A stretch of 64,000 nucleotides of DNA from Tetrapyrgos nigripes (GCA_013368315.1 JAACJM010000009.1:868001-932000); one strand, 5' to 3'; positions 9,806-22,200 are shown, numbered from the stretch's first letter. Made by a program: numbers and translations. Notes: generated from the letters alone by a model not told the origin.

Positions 9806-12169
9806 ATGAGACTTGTCAATAGTGATATCGACATTGAAACATCACAAATTCCCAACATTATTGGAAGAGATGAGCTTGTAAAGGAAGGAGTTGAGATTCT
9901 TTGCATGGATGGTCAAAAAAGCCATTTGGCTATTCTTGGCCCTGGAGGAATTGGAAAAACATCTCTGGCTCTGGTCATCAGCAATGATAGCAAAATCCAG
10001 CAGAAATTTGGAAAATGCCATTTTCTGTCATGTGATATTTTGGAGGATCATAATGACCTGGTTCAGGGATTCATCCAAGTCTTGGAAATAAAAATGCAAA
10101 AAGGAAAAAGTCAGTATGATGCTCTATATGGCTATCTGCAGATGAATCCAAAGCCCCTCCTGTTTATCCTGGATAATTTTGAAACGCCCTGGAATTACGA
10201 GGATGGACAGGCTTACATTGGGAGCCTCATTGAAACAATTGGACAGTTCAGTTGTGTAACTTTAATTGTGACTATGAGAGGCATGGAAGGACCAGGAAAC
10301 ATCAAATGGCATACACTTGGGGCAGATTATCAGATATCACCCCTATCATCGGATGCAGCTGCCAAAGTGTTTCACCTGATCTCGGGCAAGGCCAAGGCAG
10401 TTGATTTCTCTGAAAGGAATCCTTTCAAAGTCACCTATCTTCAAAGCATTGATCACTTACTGGCAGAGTTGGATGGTGTTCCCTTAGCCATAACAATCAT
10501 GGCACAACTTGCAAAGAGAACTGATATGGAGATTCTGATGAGGAGGTGGAATGAATCAAAAACCAGAATTATTTTGAAGCCTGGAGCACAGCCAGGAAAG
10601 TTGACTAGTGTGGAATATTCCATAGATTTATCTATGAAGCTCCTTGATCCTGTTGCAAAAGATCTATTAGTGGCATTGTCATATCTACCAAATGGAATAC
10701 CTAACTGGGATGTGACATTGCATCAGATGTTGCCTAGAGTTACAAAACCAGAAACCGAAATATTTAAATTGTTGGCCTGTTCCCTAGTCTTTGAGAGGAG
10801 TAATTCTCTCATGATGCTAGCACCAGTCAGGGAGTATATATCAGCAGAATACCCTATCTCTCAGTCTTTCCTTGGTCAAATTGAAGTATTTTATGTGAGA
10901 ATGATGGAAGCGGTATCAAGCAATACAAAGCCAGTGGAAGATTTGGAGTTACATACTTTGAATCTTTTTAAGCTATTTTCACAATATCAAGGTCAAGGAG
11001 GACAAGAAATAGCTGGACAGTGTCTCCAAGCTCTGGGAATGACATATCACTATTTTAACAAGTACAGTCATGCTACAAAGTTTTTGGCAGAAGCTAGAGT
11101 CAAGTTCCAAGACATCAAAAATGAATATGAGGCAGCAAATTGCCTGCGGGGGATGGGTAATATTCACAGAATGCTGAGCAAAGACAATGGGGCAATAGCA
11201 TTGCTATCAGAAGCCAAATCTCAGTTTCAGAGGATAGGCAGCAAGATGGGGATTGCCAATTGTCTCTGGAGCTTGGGGGAAATTTACAGGTTGCAAGACA
11301 AACATAGTGAGGCAACAGAATCACTGTCAGAGGCCAGAGTTTTGTACCAGAGCATAGGAAGTCAGATTGGTACTGCAGACTGTCTGAAAAGCTTGGGTGA
11401 CATTTATGGAATGCAAAACAGAGCCCATGAGGCAACAGAATTACTATCAGAAGCTCAGGTTCTATACCAGAGCATAGGAAGCCAAAATGGTACTGCACAC
11501 TGTCTGTGGAGCATAGGTGAAATTCGCAGGATACAATGCAAATATAGTGAGGCAACAGAAATGCTCTCAAAGGCCAGAGATTTGTACCAGAGCATAGGAA
11601 GTCAAAGCGGTACTGCAAAATCCTTGTGGAGCCTGGGAGACACTTATAGGATGCAAAAGAAATATAGTGAAGCAACGGAAACACTGTCAGAAGCCAGGGC
11701 TTTGTGTCAGAGCATAGGAGATGAGAGAGGTGCTGCAAATTGTTTGAAAATCCTGGGGCAGACAATGAGAAATCAAAATCGATTGGATGAGGCTCTTCCA
11801 TTTATCCTTCAAGCATATGAAATTTATTCCAATATAAATGATGCTAGTGAGATGGGTTGGTGCTTGAGAGAATCAGGGGTAATATATGGAAAAATGGGTC
11901 AATATGAGCTTGCAGAGCAAAGCTTCATAGATGCACTGGAATCTTACCTTCAGCTTCAGTCTCCAGATCCTCGTCATATGGGATATTGCTACTATGAATT
12001 TGGCTTGCTTTTCAAAGACATGGGCAAGTTTACTGAGACTAGAAAGAAGTTTCAGGAAGCTAGGGATTGTTTTGCATCTCATGGAGAGCTTAGAGGATAT
12101 GCAAAGAGCTGTGAAGAAGCTCTGGAGGAACTATATGAAATGGAGCTTCTCAATGGAGTCACTGAGTAA
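9806..12169 (+). CDS. NB-ARC and TPR protein (fungal NLR-like)
   Basis: An uninterrupted 787-codon frame. The nucleotide-binding module shows a P-loop GPGGIGKTS at residues 45-53, a Walker B LLFILDNFE near 118-126, a sensor-like VTLIVTMRG near 151-159 and a GLPL-type GVPLA at 224-228. From about residue 400 to 780 the protein is a superhelix of roughly 40-residue TPR-like units with the pattern CLxSLGxIYRMQxKYSEATE followed by LSEAxxLYQSIGSQxGTA. This layout matches fungal STAND/NLR proteins that act in non-self recognition or programmed cell death; that role is family knowledge. The first ATG lies just before the NB domain, and an AG acceptor precedes it at 9789-9790 with an open frame (KKLL) in between. 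One or more upstream exons with an N-terminal effector domain may therefore be missing from this model. No stop or frameshift was seen. Confidence 0.88.
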   Translation: MRLVNSDIDIETSQIPNIIGRDELVKEGVEILCMDGQKSHLAILGPGGIGKTSLALVISNDSKIQQKFGKCHFLSCDILEDHNDLVQGFIQVLEIKMQKGKSQYDALYGYLQMNPKPLLFILDNFETPWNYEDGQAYIGSLIETIGQFSCVTLIVTMRGMEGPGNIKWHTLGADYQISPLSSDAAAKVFHLISGKAKAVDFSERNPFKVTYLQSIDHLLAELDGVPLAITIMAQLAKRTDMEILMRRWNESKTRIILKPGAQPGKLTSVEYSIDLSMKLLDPVAKDLLVALSYLPNGIPNWDVTLHQMLPRVTKPETEIFKLLACSLVFERSNSLMMLAPVREYISAEYPISQSFLGQIEVFYVRMMEAVSSNTKPVEDLELHTLNLFKLFSQYQGQGGQEIAGQCLQALGMTYHYFNKYSHATKFLAEARVKFQDIKNEYEAANCLRGMGNIHRMLSKDNGAIALLSEAKSQFQRIGSKMGIANCLWSLGEIYRLQDKHSEATESLSEARVLYQSIGSQIGTADCLKSLGDIYGMQNRAHEATELLSEAQVLYQSIGSQNGTAHCLWSIGEIRRIQCKYSEATEMLSKARDLYQSIGSQSGTAKSLWSLGDTYRMQKKYSEATETLSEARALCQSIGDERGAANCLKILGQTMRNQNRLDEALPFILQAYEIYSNINDASEMGWCLRESGVIYGKMGQYELAEQSFIDALESYLQLQSPDPRHMGYCYYEFGLLFKDMGKFTETRKKFQEARDCFASHGELRGYAKSCEEALEELYEMELLNGVTE
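11160..11780 (+). repeat. 120-bp tandem repeats encoding TPR units
   Basis: ACCAGAGCATAGGAAG occurs at the same phase at 11346, 11466 and 11586, with a related copy at 11706, exactly 120 bp apart. The surrounding codons are also strongly alike between units. Outer units (before 11220 and after 11800) are more diverged. Confidence 0.9.
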
Positions 12170-13219
12170 ATGTATCTTTTTTCTTGTACCAGAGATTCAA
12201 TACCACGTATTTCTTACTCGATATTGACCCTATGTTGTGTACTCTTTTGAATGCTTTTCCTTGTCGAAATTTTGAAATAAAATGACTCACCATAAATATA
12301 GTAAATAGTTCTTGAATTTGTTACTTGAAACTAGTGATCAATAAAAAATTTTTTAATAGAACTATTGATACCTGTGTGAGTAAGTTGTCAGTTAAGTGAC
12401 CCTTTATTACGAGGCTGAATGAAGTGAGGACGAGTTCTCTACACTCGTTTTCTGTGTGTGGCTATGTTTAAAGCCTCCTGATATTCTCCAACTGCTTGAT
12501 GCCTCAACTGCTGCTTTCAGCTTTTTCCACTTTGACATGTCAGCGTTTACTCTCTTCCTTGATGTTGTGCTGGCGTCCCTTTTAGGGTCCCCTCCTCAAT
12601 TTCTTCCTGGCTGTCTTGCTCAACAGCTTTCAGTTGTCTTTAACATTTGGGTAGATGGAGGAGGGCTCTGTTCTGTGTGTAGTTGTGAGTCCAACTTCTC
12701 AACAAGTTCCAAATGTAAGGGAGCAGGTGAAAAAAATGTTAATGATATGCTGTGTGATGATAGTGACTGATTGACCCCCGAGTCAATTTCCCTGTTCATT
12801 TCCTGACTCCTTCCCCTTGTTCTATCCTTCTGTCATGAACTTCTCATTCCTCATTCCAAAAACCCTTAGAAGGATTCTCAATCCTTCTTTATCTCTCCAA
12901 TTGCTGCTACCCACTTTCCCCTAATGAGATTGACTTCTTCTGAGCTGGGTCATTTATTGCTCCATAGTTGTCTGTGGATCCCCTTGAATTGTGAGCATAT
13001 TGTCATAGGACCTTAATTTATCATACTGATACCTATTCAATTAATTCCTCTAGAAACACGGATGTCATTTGTAAAGTGGTATATATAGAGTAGGATACTC
13101 ATCCTGTATCTCTACTCTAGTCTGGTCTTATCATATGGACCTTGCCTTATTCTACTCGTTCCCTAGTGTCATTGTCACCTCACCTAAACACCTTCAGCTC
13201 AGTTCTTACATTAGACTAG
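12170..13219. other. Non-coding interval, possible LTR-like segment
   Basis: Downstream of the NLR gene there is an AATAAAA signal near 12277. A TGTCATGAA start at 12831 resembles the LTR start at 14982, and a TATATATAGAG motif lies near 13080. I could not find a matching LTR end, so a relic LTR is only a possibility. No gene was recognised. Confidence 0.3.
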
Positions 13220-13261
13220 AGTACCCCTAAAGGCAACCTGACGTCAATCGCTATTCTCAGA

Positions 13262-14287
13262 TGTTACGACGCAATCCTGGTCTGCACAGATCTCTACGGA
13301 AAACAAGTCCATACCCTTCCCTGCATGTCTAACATCACCGCTGCTGAAGTCGCTGACTTATACTACCAAGAAATCTTCCACCTACACGGTCTTCCACTCC
13401 GTTTTGTATCAGACCATGGCCCACAGTTCGCCGCCCAAGCCATGTGCTCTCTCTTGGACCGACTTGGGATCAAGTCAAGCCTCTCCTCAGGTTACCGACC
13501 CCAGACGAACGGGCAAACGGAACGAACAAACCAAGAGGTCGAGAAATACCTGCGTCTCTACACAAACTATAGACAGGATGACTGGGTAGAACACCTTCCC
13601 ATGGCCGAATTCGTTCTGAACTCCCGTACACACTCCGCGCACAACATGGCCCCCTTTGAGGTGACCTACGGCTACCTCCCCCTGTTCAACATACTGGTCG
13701 GCCGATGCACAGGCATTCCAGATGTAGAGGACCGTCTAAAGATCCTGAGAGAAGTTTGGAAAGATGCTAGAGCAGTATTACATCTGGCTAAACAGCGCAT
13801 GAAAGAGGGATATGAGAGAGGGAAGCGGAAAGGACATCAGTTCAAGGTCGGAGACTACGTCTGGCTGAGTGCGGAAGACATCGACTTGAAGCTCTCGAGC
13901 GACAAGCTGGGTGACCGACAGCTAGGCCCATATGCGATTTTGGAAAAGATCGGTGACTTGGACTATCGGTTAGACCTTCCCGAATCCCTGAGTCGCCTAC
14001 ATCTGGTATTCCATGTTGACAAACTGTACCCCTACAAGGGTAACACGGTGAATGGACTCTTACCTGAAGAACCAGAACCAGTATACCTCGAAGGGGAGGA
14101 CGAGCCTGAGTATGAGGTGGACACTCTCCTGGATAGCAGAGTACGATGGAGGCGAATGGAATACCTTGTCAAGTGGAAAGGGTATGATGACAGCCACAAC
14201 TCATGGGAGCCAGCTCCGAACCTCAAAAATGCGAAGCGGAAAATCACTGCATTCCACAAAAAACACCCCGAGGCAACACGGATTTAG
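13262..14287 (+). pseudogene. Ty3/gypsy integrase C-terminus with chromodomain (5'-truncated pol)
   Basis: The frame is open from 13220, but homology begins at CYDAILVCTDLYGKQVH (13262), inside the integrase catalytic core at the first aspartate region. It continues FVSDHGPQF (second catalytic Asp) and YRPQTNGQTERTNQEVEKYL (catalytic Glu), then the GPY-type segment (GDYVWL, KLGDRQLGPY, RLHLVFHVDKLYPY). A C-terminal chromodomain follows: YEVDTLLDSRVR, YLVKWKGYDDSHNSWEPA. The aromatic and acidic residues of a chromodomain are in place. Gag, protease, reverse transcriptase and RNase H are absent, so the element is 5'-truncated. The remaining frame is intact, which suggests a fairly young insertion. 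Confidence 0.92.
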
Positions 14288-14442
14288 TGAGCGACGGCGT
14301 CTGCAGTTACCGGCCGCTTGTGGGCAACGCACCGGGCAACACGTCAGCACTAACTACGTCTATAAAAGCAAGCCATCCCAGAACGAGGAAAACAGAGTTC
14401 AATCACATCCTACCAAGCCAACAATCACTCGTACCCACCACT

Positions 14443-14970
14443 ATGTCTACTACCACCACTGCCCCCACTACACAAAACTCATCGGTTGCTCAACCAACCA
14501 ACGGAGGACGATGCACATACGCACGACGCTCAGGCCAACAATGCCGACTGGCCAAAAACCACCAAGGGCCGCATGATGGTTGCAAACGCTGCACATGGAG
14601 AGGAGAGGACGATACGAACAGCCGATGTATACTAGGGGTCGGGCATGGAGCTAGATGTGTCGCTCATCAAACGTCCCTCCGAGCAGAGCACAGAGGGAAT
14701 CTTGGATGGGGCACCAGCACAGTATGGGGGGCGCACATCGCTCAAGAGATTGAGGATAACGATGATGGATGGAATGCACCAGGTTGGGGGGATGGATCGG
14801 GTTGGGGGGCTGCAGCCAACGTCACCAGATGGTGGTCTCCAGACCCGTGGCCAAACTTGCCCGACTACTGGCCGGGGCAACAGGGGTTGGACACCCGAAT
14901 CCGCAATCAATGGAAGAAACAGTGGACCGATTGGCTTCCAAAAGTATCCATCGAGGACGATGAAGTTTAG
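14443..14970 (+). CDS. Extra Cys/His/Trp-rich ORF between pol and the 3' LTR
   Basis: A 175-codon frame starting MSTTTTAPTTQNSSVAQP and ending 11 bp before the LTR. It is in a different frame from pol and begins about 155 bp after it. An N-terminal cluster has the spacing C-x10-C-x4-H-x3-H-x2-C-x2-C (residues ~24-52). A Gly/Trp-rich middle (WNAPGWGDGSGWGAAA) and a Trp-rich tail (WSPDPWPNLPDYWPG) follow. There is no signal peptide or membrane helix, so it is not an envelope-like gene. A nucleic-acid-binding accessory protein of the retrotransposon is my inference. I do not recognise the family. Confidence 0.6.
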   Translation: MSTTTTAPTTQNSSVAQPTNGGRCTYARRSGQQCRLAKNHQGPHDGCKRCTWRGEDDTNSRCILGVGHGARCVAHQTSLRAEHRGNLGWGTSTVWGAHIAQEIEDNDDGWNAPGWGDGSGWGAAANVTRWWSPDPWPNLPDYWPGQQGLDTRIRNQWKKQWTDWLPKVSIEDDEV

Positions 14971-14981
14971 GAGGGGGATAA

Positions 14982-15327
14982 TGTCATGAAGTCTATATTT
15001 GGTACTATTTATTTCCTTCTATCTCCGCATCCTCAGATCTCCATACCACTCCTCAGACCTTTACACCTTATGACTTATGTTCCACATGCTATGCACCGGA
15101 CCTTTCATTTCTCCAATACAGCTTATTGTATAGCCACTCGTACAACTTCTGTTAAAGCTTTACTCCACAGCTTTCCCTTTACATATATAACCTGTAGCCT
15201 GACACCTGGTTTCCCATCTTGACCTCTTCGTCGTTGGGACCAGTTCTAATTCTTACTGTTGCTTGTTAGTCGAGTCGAGCCCGTAGCTCCTTGTTATCGC
15301 TATCTAAGCGCTCGCCTCTTTGTGACA
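14982..15327 (+). mobile_element. 3' LTR of the gypsy element
   Basis: Starts TGTCATGAAG right after a polypurine tract (TAGGAGGGGGATAA) and ends CTTTGTGACA, giving a 5-bp terminal inverted repeat TGTCA/TGACA. It is 346 bp long, with a TATATAA-type promoter motif near 15182. The matching 5' LTR was not found in the window. Confidence 0.8.
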
Positions 15328-17973
15328 ATTGCCTGAACCAAGTCTCGAGTCTCATAGGAAGCATGCAGGAAGTCTTGAAGATGGACAAAGCAAAGGAAGA
15401 GTTCTGGAAGCTTAGCAAGGATGCAGGTTTTTAAGGACCCATAGGCAGAATGATACGCCACCTACAGAACAATCAGTGTTTCATAACAAGTTTGCTTCAT
15501 ATAATCGATTTAGTGTCCTCACAAATGAAAGCGACTTAACTGAAACTGAAGACATATCTGAAAATCCCCTGGAGGATTCACATAAAAATTCTCAACAAAC
15601 TCCTAACCCTTTCCGATGCAACCTCCCCTCTTGTACTCTACTGAAACCTGAAAAGAAAGTAGGACCCTATTGAGTGTACTGGAACATGGTTACTCAAACA
15701 CCTAGAGCACCTCGTTTGTTATGACAATGGGTCCACATATTGAGAGAGCAGGAAGTAGATGATGAACTACAGTTCAATCTATCATAATTTCAAGAGCTGA
15801 TCATACCTTGTCAGGATTTTTGGAGGTGATCAGGTCTTGTCAGGATGGCAAGACCTTATCAGGGGGTTACCATTTGGCTGTAATAAAGATACTTGTATAT
15901 TTGGGGTAGGTCACTGCATAGTATAGTTCCAGGCTGAGGTTCTTCTGTCTAAGCTTAATATGAGGTTTGGTGCCAAAAACAATGAAATAAACCTAAGTGG
16001 AAGGTACTACATAACAACTCGTCTACAGATTATTCTTTGAGCCCCTTCCACTTTCACCAGATTTCTTGCAGCCTCCTTCCTCATCTGTGCAAAATGGCCA
16101 CCTACCATGTTCCAGAGTTCGAGCGGAATGATAGAAAGAGGAACAGTGAAAAAGAGGAGAGGTGTGGAAAATGGTCCATTTATGCGTCTGAAAAGTCTTC
16201 ATAGAGGAATCTATTAAGCGGGTCGGAACCAATAAATGTTGTGCCAGCATCTGAGAAGCATAGTAGAAATGCTGCAGTCGCTTTGAGGACGACGTCTGGG
16301 TCGTTTCTTGATGACTTAGTCTCAGGGACAGATGACACAGTTACAAACTCCGCAAATCCACACCAAAACTGGGAGACAGGTCAATTTCCTTCTTCAACTT
16401 GTACCACCACTGTTGGTCCATCTCTTCTGGTGTTCCCTATCTAAGTTCCTTCTACAACTCAGCCTGGCTCTCTGAGTCTCAGTCTCGTCGCTGTGCCCAG
16501 TAACCACCCTTCACGCTGTATGAGGCTCATGGTGAGTTCCATTCTTATGGATCACCTGTTTCGTCCTTTTTGACTTCTAGCAGCTTGCCATTCATCATTA
16601 GGGACGTCAAATGCAAGACCAAGGATAGCAGGTGTAGTGGGCATAGACATGGAGGCAGTTGTTTGTCAAAGGAAAAGGTACGTTGTCTTCAGGCACGAGC
16701 TAAGACCACGACCACGACCACTCCTTCCTCTACCTCTTTCCATGACATGGCAAACTTCACTAACCCCAGCTTTTAACGCAGCTCTGTAGCCAAACACTCA
16801 ACGTATCTGACATACCCAACAACAGCAAGGAGACAACACTCAGAACCCATGCCTTCCTGCCTTTGAAAAATCACTCTTACTTCAACAGCACTAGCTTCAT
16901 CATCCTAAAACCAAGTGCATACACCAACTCAGAAGCTCACACAACACCAGCCTCCATCTCAGGGCCCTGCCATGACTATGCCCACTAGGTCTTACAGGTC
17001 ATCTGTCATGGACGACTCTGTTGAAGGACAACCTTACCATTCTCGGTACCACCTGCTACAGCAGACGTTGCACAAGAGGGGCTGAGGAGGAGAAATTGAA
17101 AGCTGAGAGGGTTGACAGCTCATCTTGTTCATGAGTTTTCCCTTCTTCATTTGCCTGTAGCATTGTAGTAGCTACATTCCCTTCGTTTTCCATTTCCTGC
17201 CTTCCACTGATCACCTTGGGCAATTATCATCCTCTTGTGTCTTGTTCCTGCCCTTTGCCTTTGGCTTTCACTCATGTTTGATCCAAGATTCTACATACAG
17301 CAACGAGCTATCTGACTCAGCGATCCTAGCTTACATGTGTTTTGTACGTCCTCCTCGCTTGCTTGTCCGAAGCACACTTTACTGATTTTGTGTTCTCGTC
17401 GTTGATGTTGCCACTTCCCTTTAACTCCTTTCAGGCTGCCAACACACTGCTGAGTGCGCATATATGCACATACAGCCACCTCTTATTGTGAGTTCTCATT
17501 CTCTTTTGCCATATTTTCAGCTAAAGCTCTTTCAAACATGCAAGACTAGGTATTTTTGGTTTGCGGTGAGCTGTTCTTTCGCTTTGCTCAGTGTCTTTGT
17601 ATCTTACATGTCCCTCCTACACCGCCAAAGATAATTGATATTGTTTTCGAGTCAGGTCGATGGTCAAAGTGCGATGTCTAGAACAATGTCTCAGTCGTAT
17701 TTGGGTTCGGCTCGTTTTGATCTGAACAATAGAACTTGTTTCTTGGATATCATGACTCGATATCATGCTCATGTTGGCCAGCTCTGATTGATGTCGTGCA
17801 AGGTTGGATATCAGCCTCACCTCAGTTTCCGAGCTTGAGAAGCAGTATCGCTGGCGACGCTCCCATCAATAATTGGTCTTTTAGTGATGTCGAAAATAGG
17901 TCATTGCGACTAAGGACATTGAAGAATAATATTACATTTTACAACTAAAAAATGGACATCGTACAGAGGAAAT
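15328..17973. other. Unassigned interval, possible retroelement ORF relic at 15470-15673
   Basis: The plus-strand frame ending at 15673 reads SVFHNKFASYNRFSVLTNES, which resembles the NRFSVL segment seen in gag or LINE ORF1 proteins. It is short and isolated. The rest (15.7-17.97 kb) is pyrimidine-biased sequence with no convincing gene. Confidence 0.3.
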
Positions 17974-18953
17974 CTAGTGTGCCAGCCAGTTTTGAGTGTC
18001 TACCTCAATATTCAACAGCTCGTCAACTAAATCAAGGACAGCTCGAGTGTCCTGCACTGTCTGTCTCAAGTCAGCTACATCAAGACGGCCTTTAGTACGT
18101 ACGCCATGTTGAGCAAGCTTGGGAATAACGCGAGTGAGGCGTGAAGTAGCGACCATGTAACCTTGTTGGATCGCATTGAGATCATGAAACTTGTGAGATT
18201 GGAAGGCGCTTCCTGCAAGCAGTTGCCGCATCAGGAGTCGAGCAGGGTGGTCATCAGCCTCGTCCCGTTTTGAGTCCAGCCATCGTTCCCGAATGCTCTC
18301 CCCATCAACACAACGATCTAGAAACTCTTCCATGAAATTACGGCCATTGTACTTGATTGCCAGCAAGTCGTCCAGTTTCTGCTGCGTTGAAGGCACCGAA
18401 GAGCCCTTGAGGCTAGATGAGGTTTCTGGTGGTTCTGACTTGACCTTTGGAGAAGATGCAGGGGGCGTTGCAGGTGGCAAGGAAAGAACAGGGATAGAGC
18501 TCAAGGGTGTGGATTTGTTTTGTGTTTCGTCCTCGTAAAAGTCATCTATAATACATTCAATATGCCAAATTAGTTGAAAGAGTGGAGAAAAGCAGGATAC
18601 TATTGCGCACCATCCTCCACTTGTGACTGAGGCTCATACGGATCCTCACCATGGGGCAGATCGAGGTCTATTCCATTAAAAACCCTTCGTGGTGGTGGGG
18701 ATGATATTGGAGAAGACCCGCCTGACTGATCAAAATATTGGGTGTCCGTTGTCTGAGAATCAAAGTATCCGCCGGGTCTGAGTGCTTGCGTGCTGTGGGA
18801 CCATTCCTTTCATTGAGAAGAAACATGCCATGAAAATGATAGTATAACTCACAGTCTATCTGTGGCAGAGTCAAAAGCACGCCGTTTCAACGGTGGCAGG
18901 TCTTCCTCTTGTCGTTCCCTCTTGATGCTTGCACTTGCACTTGCGCCTGACAT
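17974..18953 (-). CDS. Nuclear-type hypothetical protein of the three-gene locus
   Basis: Three exons join cleanly on the minus strand: start at 18953, second exon from about 18810, last exon from about 18544 to the stop at 17974. They give about 285 residues. The N-terminus has a bipartite basic stretch (KRERQEEDLPPLKRR). An acidic, Ser/Pro-rich linker follows (PHGEDPYEP, VKSEPPETSSS). The C-terminal ~140 residues look folded and helical (LDDLLAIKYNGRNFMEEFLD, RLTRVIPKLAQHG, LRQTVQDTRAVLDLVDELL). I recognise no domain. It reads in the same direction as the large transposase-like gene and ends the cluster. No frame break was seen. Confidence 0.65.
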
Positions 18954-19215
18954 TATGATGGGTGGAATGATGGGTGGAATGGTGGTGAAGAAGAGTCATC
19001 GACAATTATAAAAGAAAGTCAAAGAGACACCATGTGATCAGACAAAAAAGCGTAATTTGGTGACATCCGCAGATTTACTGAGCTGTTTGCGTTTCGTTGT
19101 ATGCTTGCTTCAGATGTCTCTACTCATTCTCATCCTTTGGACGTAAACTTTCCGGAAGTCAAATATAACTATAGAGATCACTGCAATACTATACATGTAT
19201 ATACATACAACACTA

Positions 19216-22200
19216 TCACTCCTCCAATTCAGGTCCATCATCGTCGTCAAGCTGATCATTTGACAAATTCCTTCCTCCTAAAACCCCATCGTGCTCCTCA
19301 GTGTGGTCTTTATCCCCAACATCAGCTTCATTGTGACCCATGTGCTGACGCTTTCGTTTTCTGGATGGCCCTGAATCATCAATGCCCTCTATCGTCGCCT
19401 GCCTTGCAGCTCTGGATTGCTTGCGTGCCTCCATTGTAGCCTTCCGCTTGTCTGCCATTGCTTTCCTTTTCGCTGCATTTGATATCATGTACCCTTTTGC
19501 CATATCATGGTGGAAACTTTGACGGTCTTCATGTAGCCTTTTGGGCTCTGTAAGAGAACGCGGAAGGATATTACGGATGAGTGTGGCATTGTGAAGCGCA
19601 TGCATGTTGATAATGAAATGGTCATCGTCTTTGTGGCAAATGGCGGGTACTTGCTGGCCTGTATCTTGCCGTTCTTGCACGATGGAACGGTAACCAGAGG
19701 CAGAACATCCCCCCAGGCGGCAGTCATGCTGCACCGAGAGACGGAAAAGAACGTCAGTGGGTTTGATGGTCAGGTATTGCAATGTGTCAGGATTCCGAGT
19801 GGCTGAGTATAAAACTGGCATATTGAAGTTGGGATGGAGATTATTGCTTAGAATAAAGTTTTCGAGAGTAACAATATGATCTGGGTCCCCGTCTTGATCA
19901 TCGACTGGTGATAGCACTTCTGCAACTCGTCCAATTGTGAAATCCTGTACTCCAAATGAATTGAGATCAAAAGATTTGCTTCAACACGCAACATAAATTT
20001 TAAATCACTTACATTTGACTTATGGCTGGATCGCACAGCGACCCAAGATCTTCCAGCTGAACAGACATCACCAGATTGTGCAATGACCGCCTGGTTGTTC
20101 TCCCATCTCTCGGATCTGACAAGGTCAGGGAATGCACTGCCTGCTTTTGTCTGTGCCCATGCTAATGGTGTGGTTTTGGCCTTTGACAGCGGAATGACCT
20201 TGCCTGTGAAATGTAGCGTTAGCAAGCCACTCAAATACACCAGCCAACATGTAGTTACCATAATGAATCTCTTGAGGTGGAACCCATCCTAAATGTGCCT
20301 GAATTATTGGCCGGGTTCGCAAAACACGGCGGGCGAGAAACGACGCCTGGATCCACTGTCCCTTATAGCACCAGAATCCACCACTCAAGATATGTTTCAG
20401 GCGCTCCATTGAGGCAAATTTGACTGCAATATCTCGACTCGGAGCTTGATGATTGCTCAAGATTGAGCACATGCAAAACACGGCATTAAAGCACTCAAAA
20501 ATCTCCATCGAATTGTGGATGACCGGTCCGTAATGAGGAACATCAGAGATAAGGTGTGGGAGGAGATGGAGTTTGATTTTGCATGCAATTTTGTTGGGAT
20601 CGACAGCAGCAAAAGCATCCAGAACATTGCCGATACGAACTTCCAAATCACTCTGCATAGAGCACCTCTTTGAGTCAGATATTGTTCCACAACAAAACGG
20701 AAAACGTACCAGATACTGTTCCATATTCCCAATTTCTGATACCCACAGCATTGAGCCCAACGAACCAACTGCCTTGATTACCTCAAACTCAGCCGGTGTA
20801 GCGATGTCGTGAACATGAAAAACCATTGTTTGCATCAGTGATTTGAAGTGCTTTCCAATGAGACCGTTTCTGTATTGCATCATATAAGCTGCGCGTAAAG
20901 GAGGGATTGTAAGTCCATCACAGTCAGTGGACTGTAAACGAGTGACAAAGGCTGCCTGCTCCTCCTTGGACAGTCTGGAGTGGAACATGTGCCAGGTATA
21001 CTTAACAATACCAAGAAGTATAGTATGCAAGATTTCCACAGGTGTATCTTGCGTCGGATCCAGACCTATATAATAACATGATGATATGCGATACATGTGA
21101 GCGTTCTTTCATTCTGTTCGGAAAATGCTTACCGGCAATGTCAAGAAGGGGATTCATCTTGTCGCCAGGCTGTTGATCAAGCCATTTCATCAACTCTTCG
21201 GTTATATCCTTGATATCCATCTCTCTATTTTCCGCTTTCATTTCTCGTGATTTCTTGATTAGGATTTCGATCCAGTAATCAGTAACCTTATCCTTGGTTC
21301 CTGTTTCGCTCTGAATCGCCTTGACACGGGATTGTACACCAGTCATCACAGCTTGAAGTTGTGCCGATAATGTTTCCTGTGTCTCATTGGCAGAGCGAAG
21401 TATTCCTGACTGTATAAAAGGACATATAGATTAATATCAGCGGATGCATACTATACTTGATTGAACTCACCGAAAACAAGGCATGGTATCCCTGGAGCGA
21501 TTCGGTCTCATGATACCCACAGTCCACTTTACATCGGCGGCAAAATTTATTCCCATTTGTACCAACATTGGAGGCTTCCTCGGCTTGCTGAGGATTGTCT
21601 GCAGGAAGACTGGGGACACGGAGAACAATACCGCACATACGCCTGGTATCAGCGTTATAACAACGAACTGGATTTGCTTCGGTCTCCCTACATATACTCC
21701 GTCAATCAGATATATGAAGGTAAATGGGAGAAAGAAACCTACTTGACAATATCACGAATCTTTGCTAGCTGCTCTGGTGATGACGCATGAGGCGAGGTCG
21801 AAAGAAAGTTGACGAAATATTCTTGCTGCAATAATCGTGCTGGTAAGTTGGAATTCTCCATGTATAAGTTGATGTGCTTGTTGTACTGTTTGGATTTGTT
21901 GCCGGAGACATCGTCCGCCCACACAGGCATCATCACCACGTACAGATCTTCATCTTCACCAACCAGAGCCCTCTTTGGATTTGGCATGACTGGTACTGAA
22001 TCAGGATCTACAAGTGTTTAAAAAACCCGTGTTATTACAATGACAATCCGATCCCCAAGTAGAAAGATAATATCGCTCACCGAACCAAGGAAGGCCATCA
22101 GGCATGCTCTCAATGATATCAATGTAATTATAGCGAAACTGCTCTGCTGGAATACTCTCGTTCAGAGATCCATCACAATGCCACCGCCCATCCTATAGAC

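Noticed and set aside
11115..11801. 228-codon minus-strand frame opposite the NLR TPR region
   Set aside because: It mirrors the 120-bp repeats of the sense gene and has no motif of its own; it is an antisense shadow.
12456..12770. 104-codon frame as a gene downstream of the NLR
   Set aside because: No motif, no splice support, and composition like the surrounding non-coding DNA.
12831..13250. 5' LTR partner of the 14982-15327 LTR
   Set aside because: Only the first nine bases (TGTCATGAA) agree; the following sequence differs.
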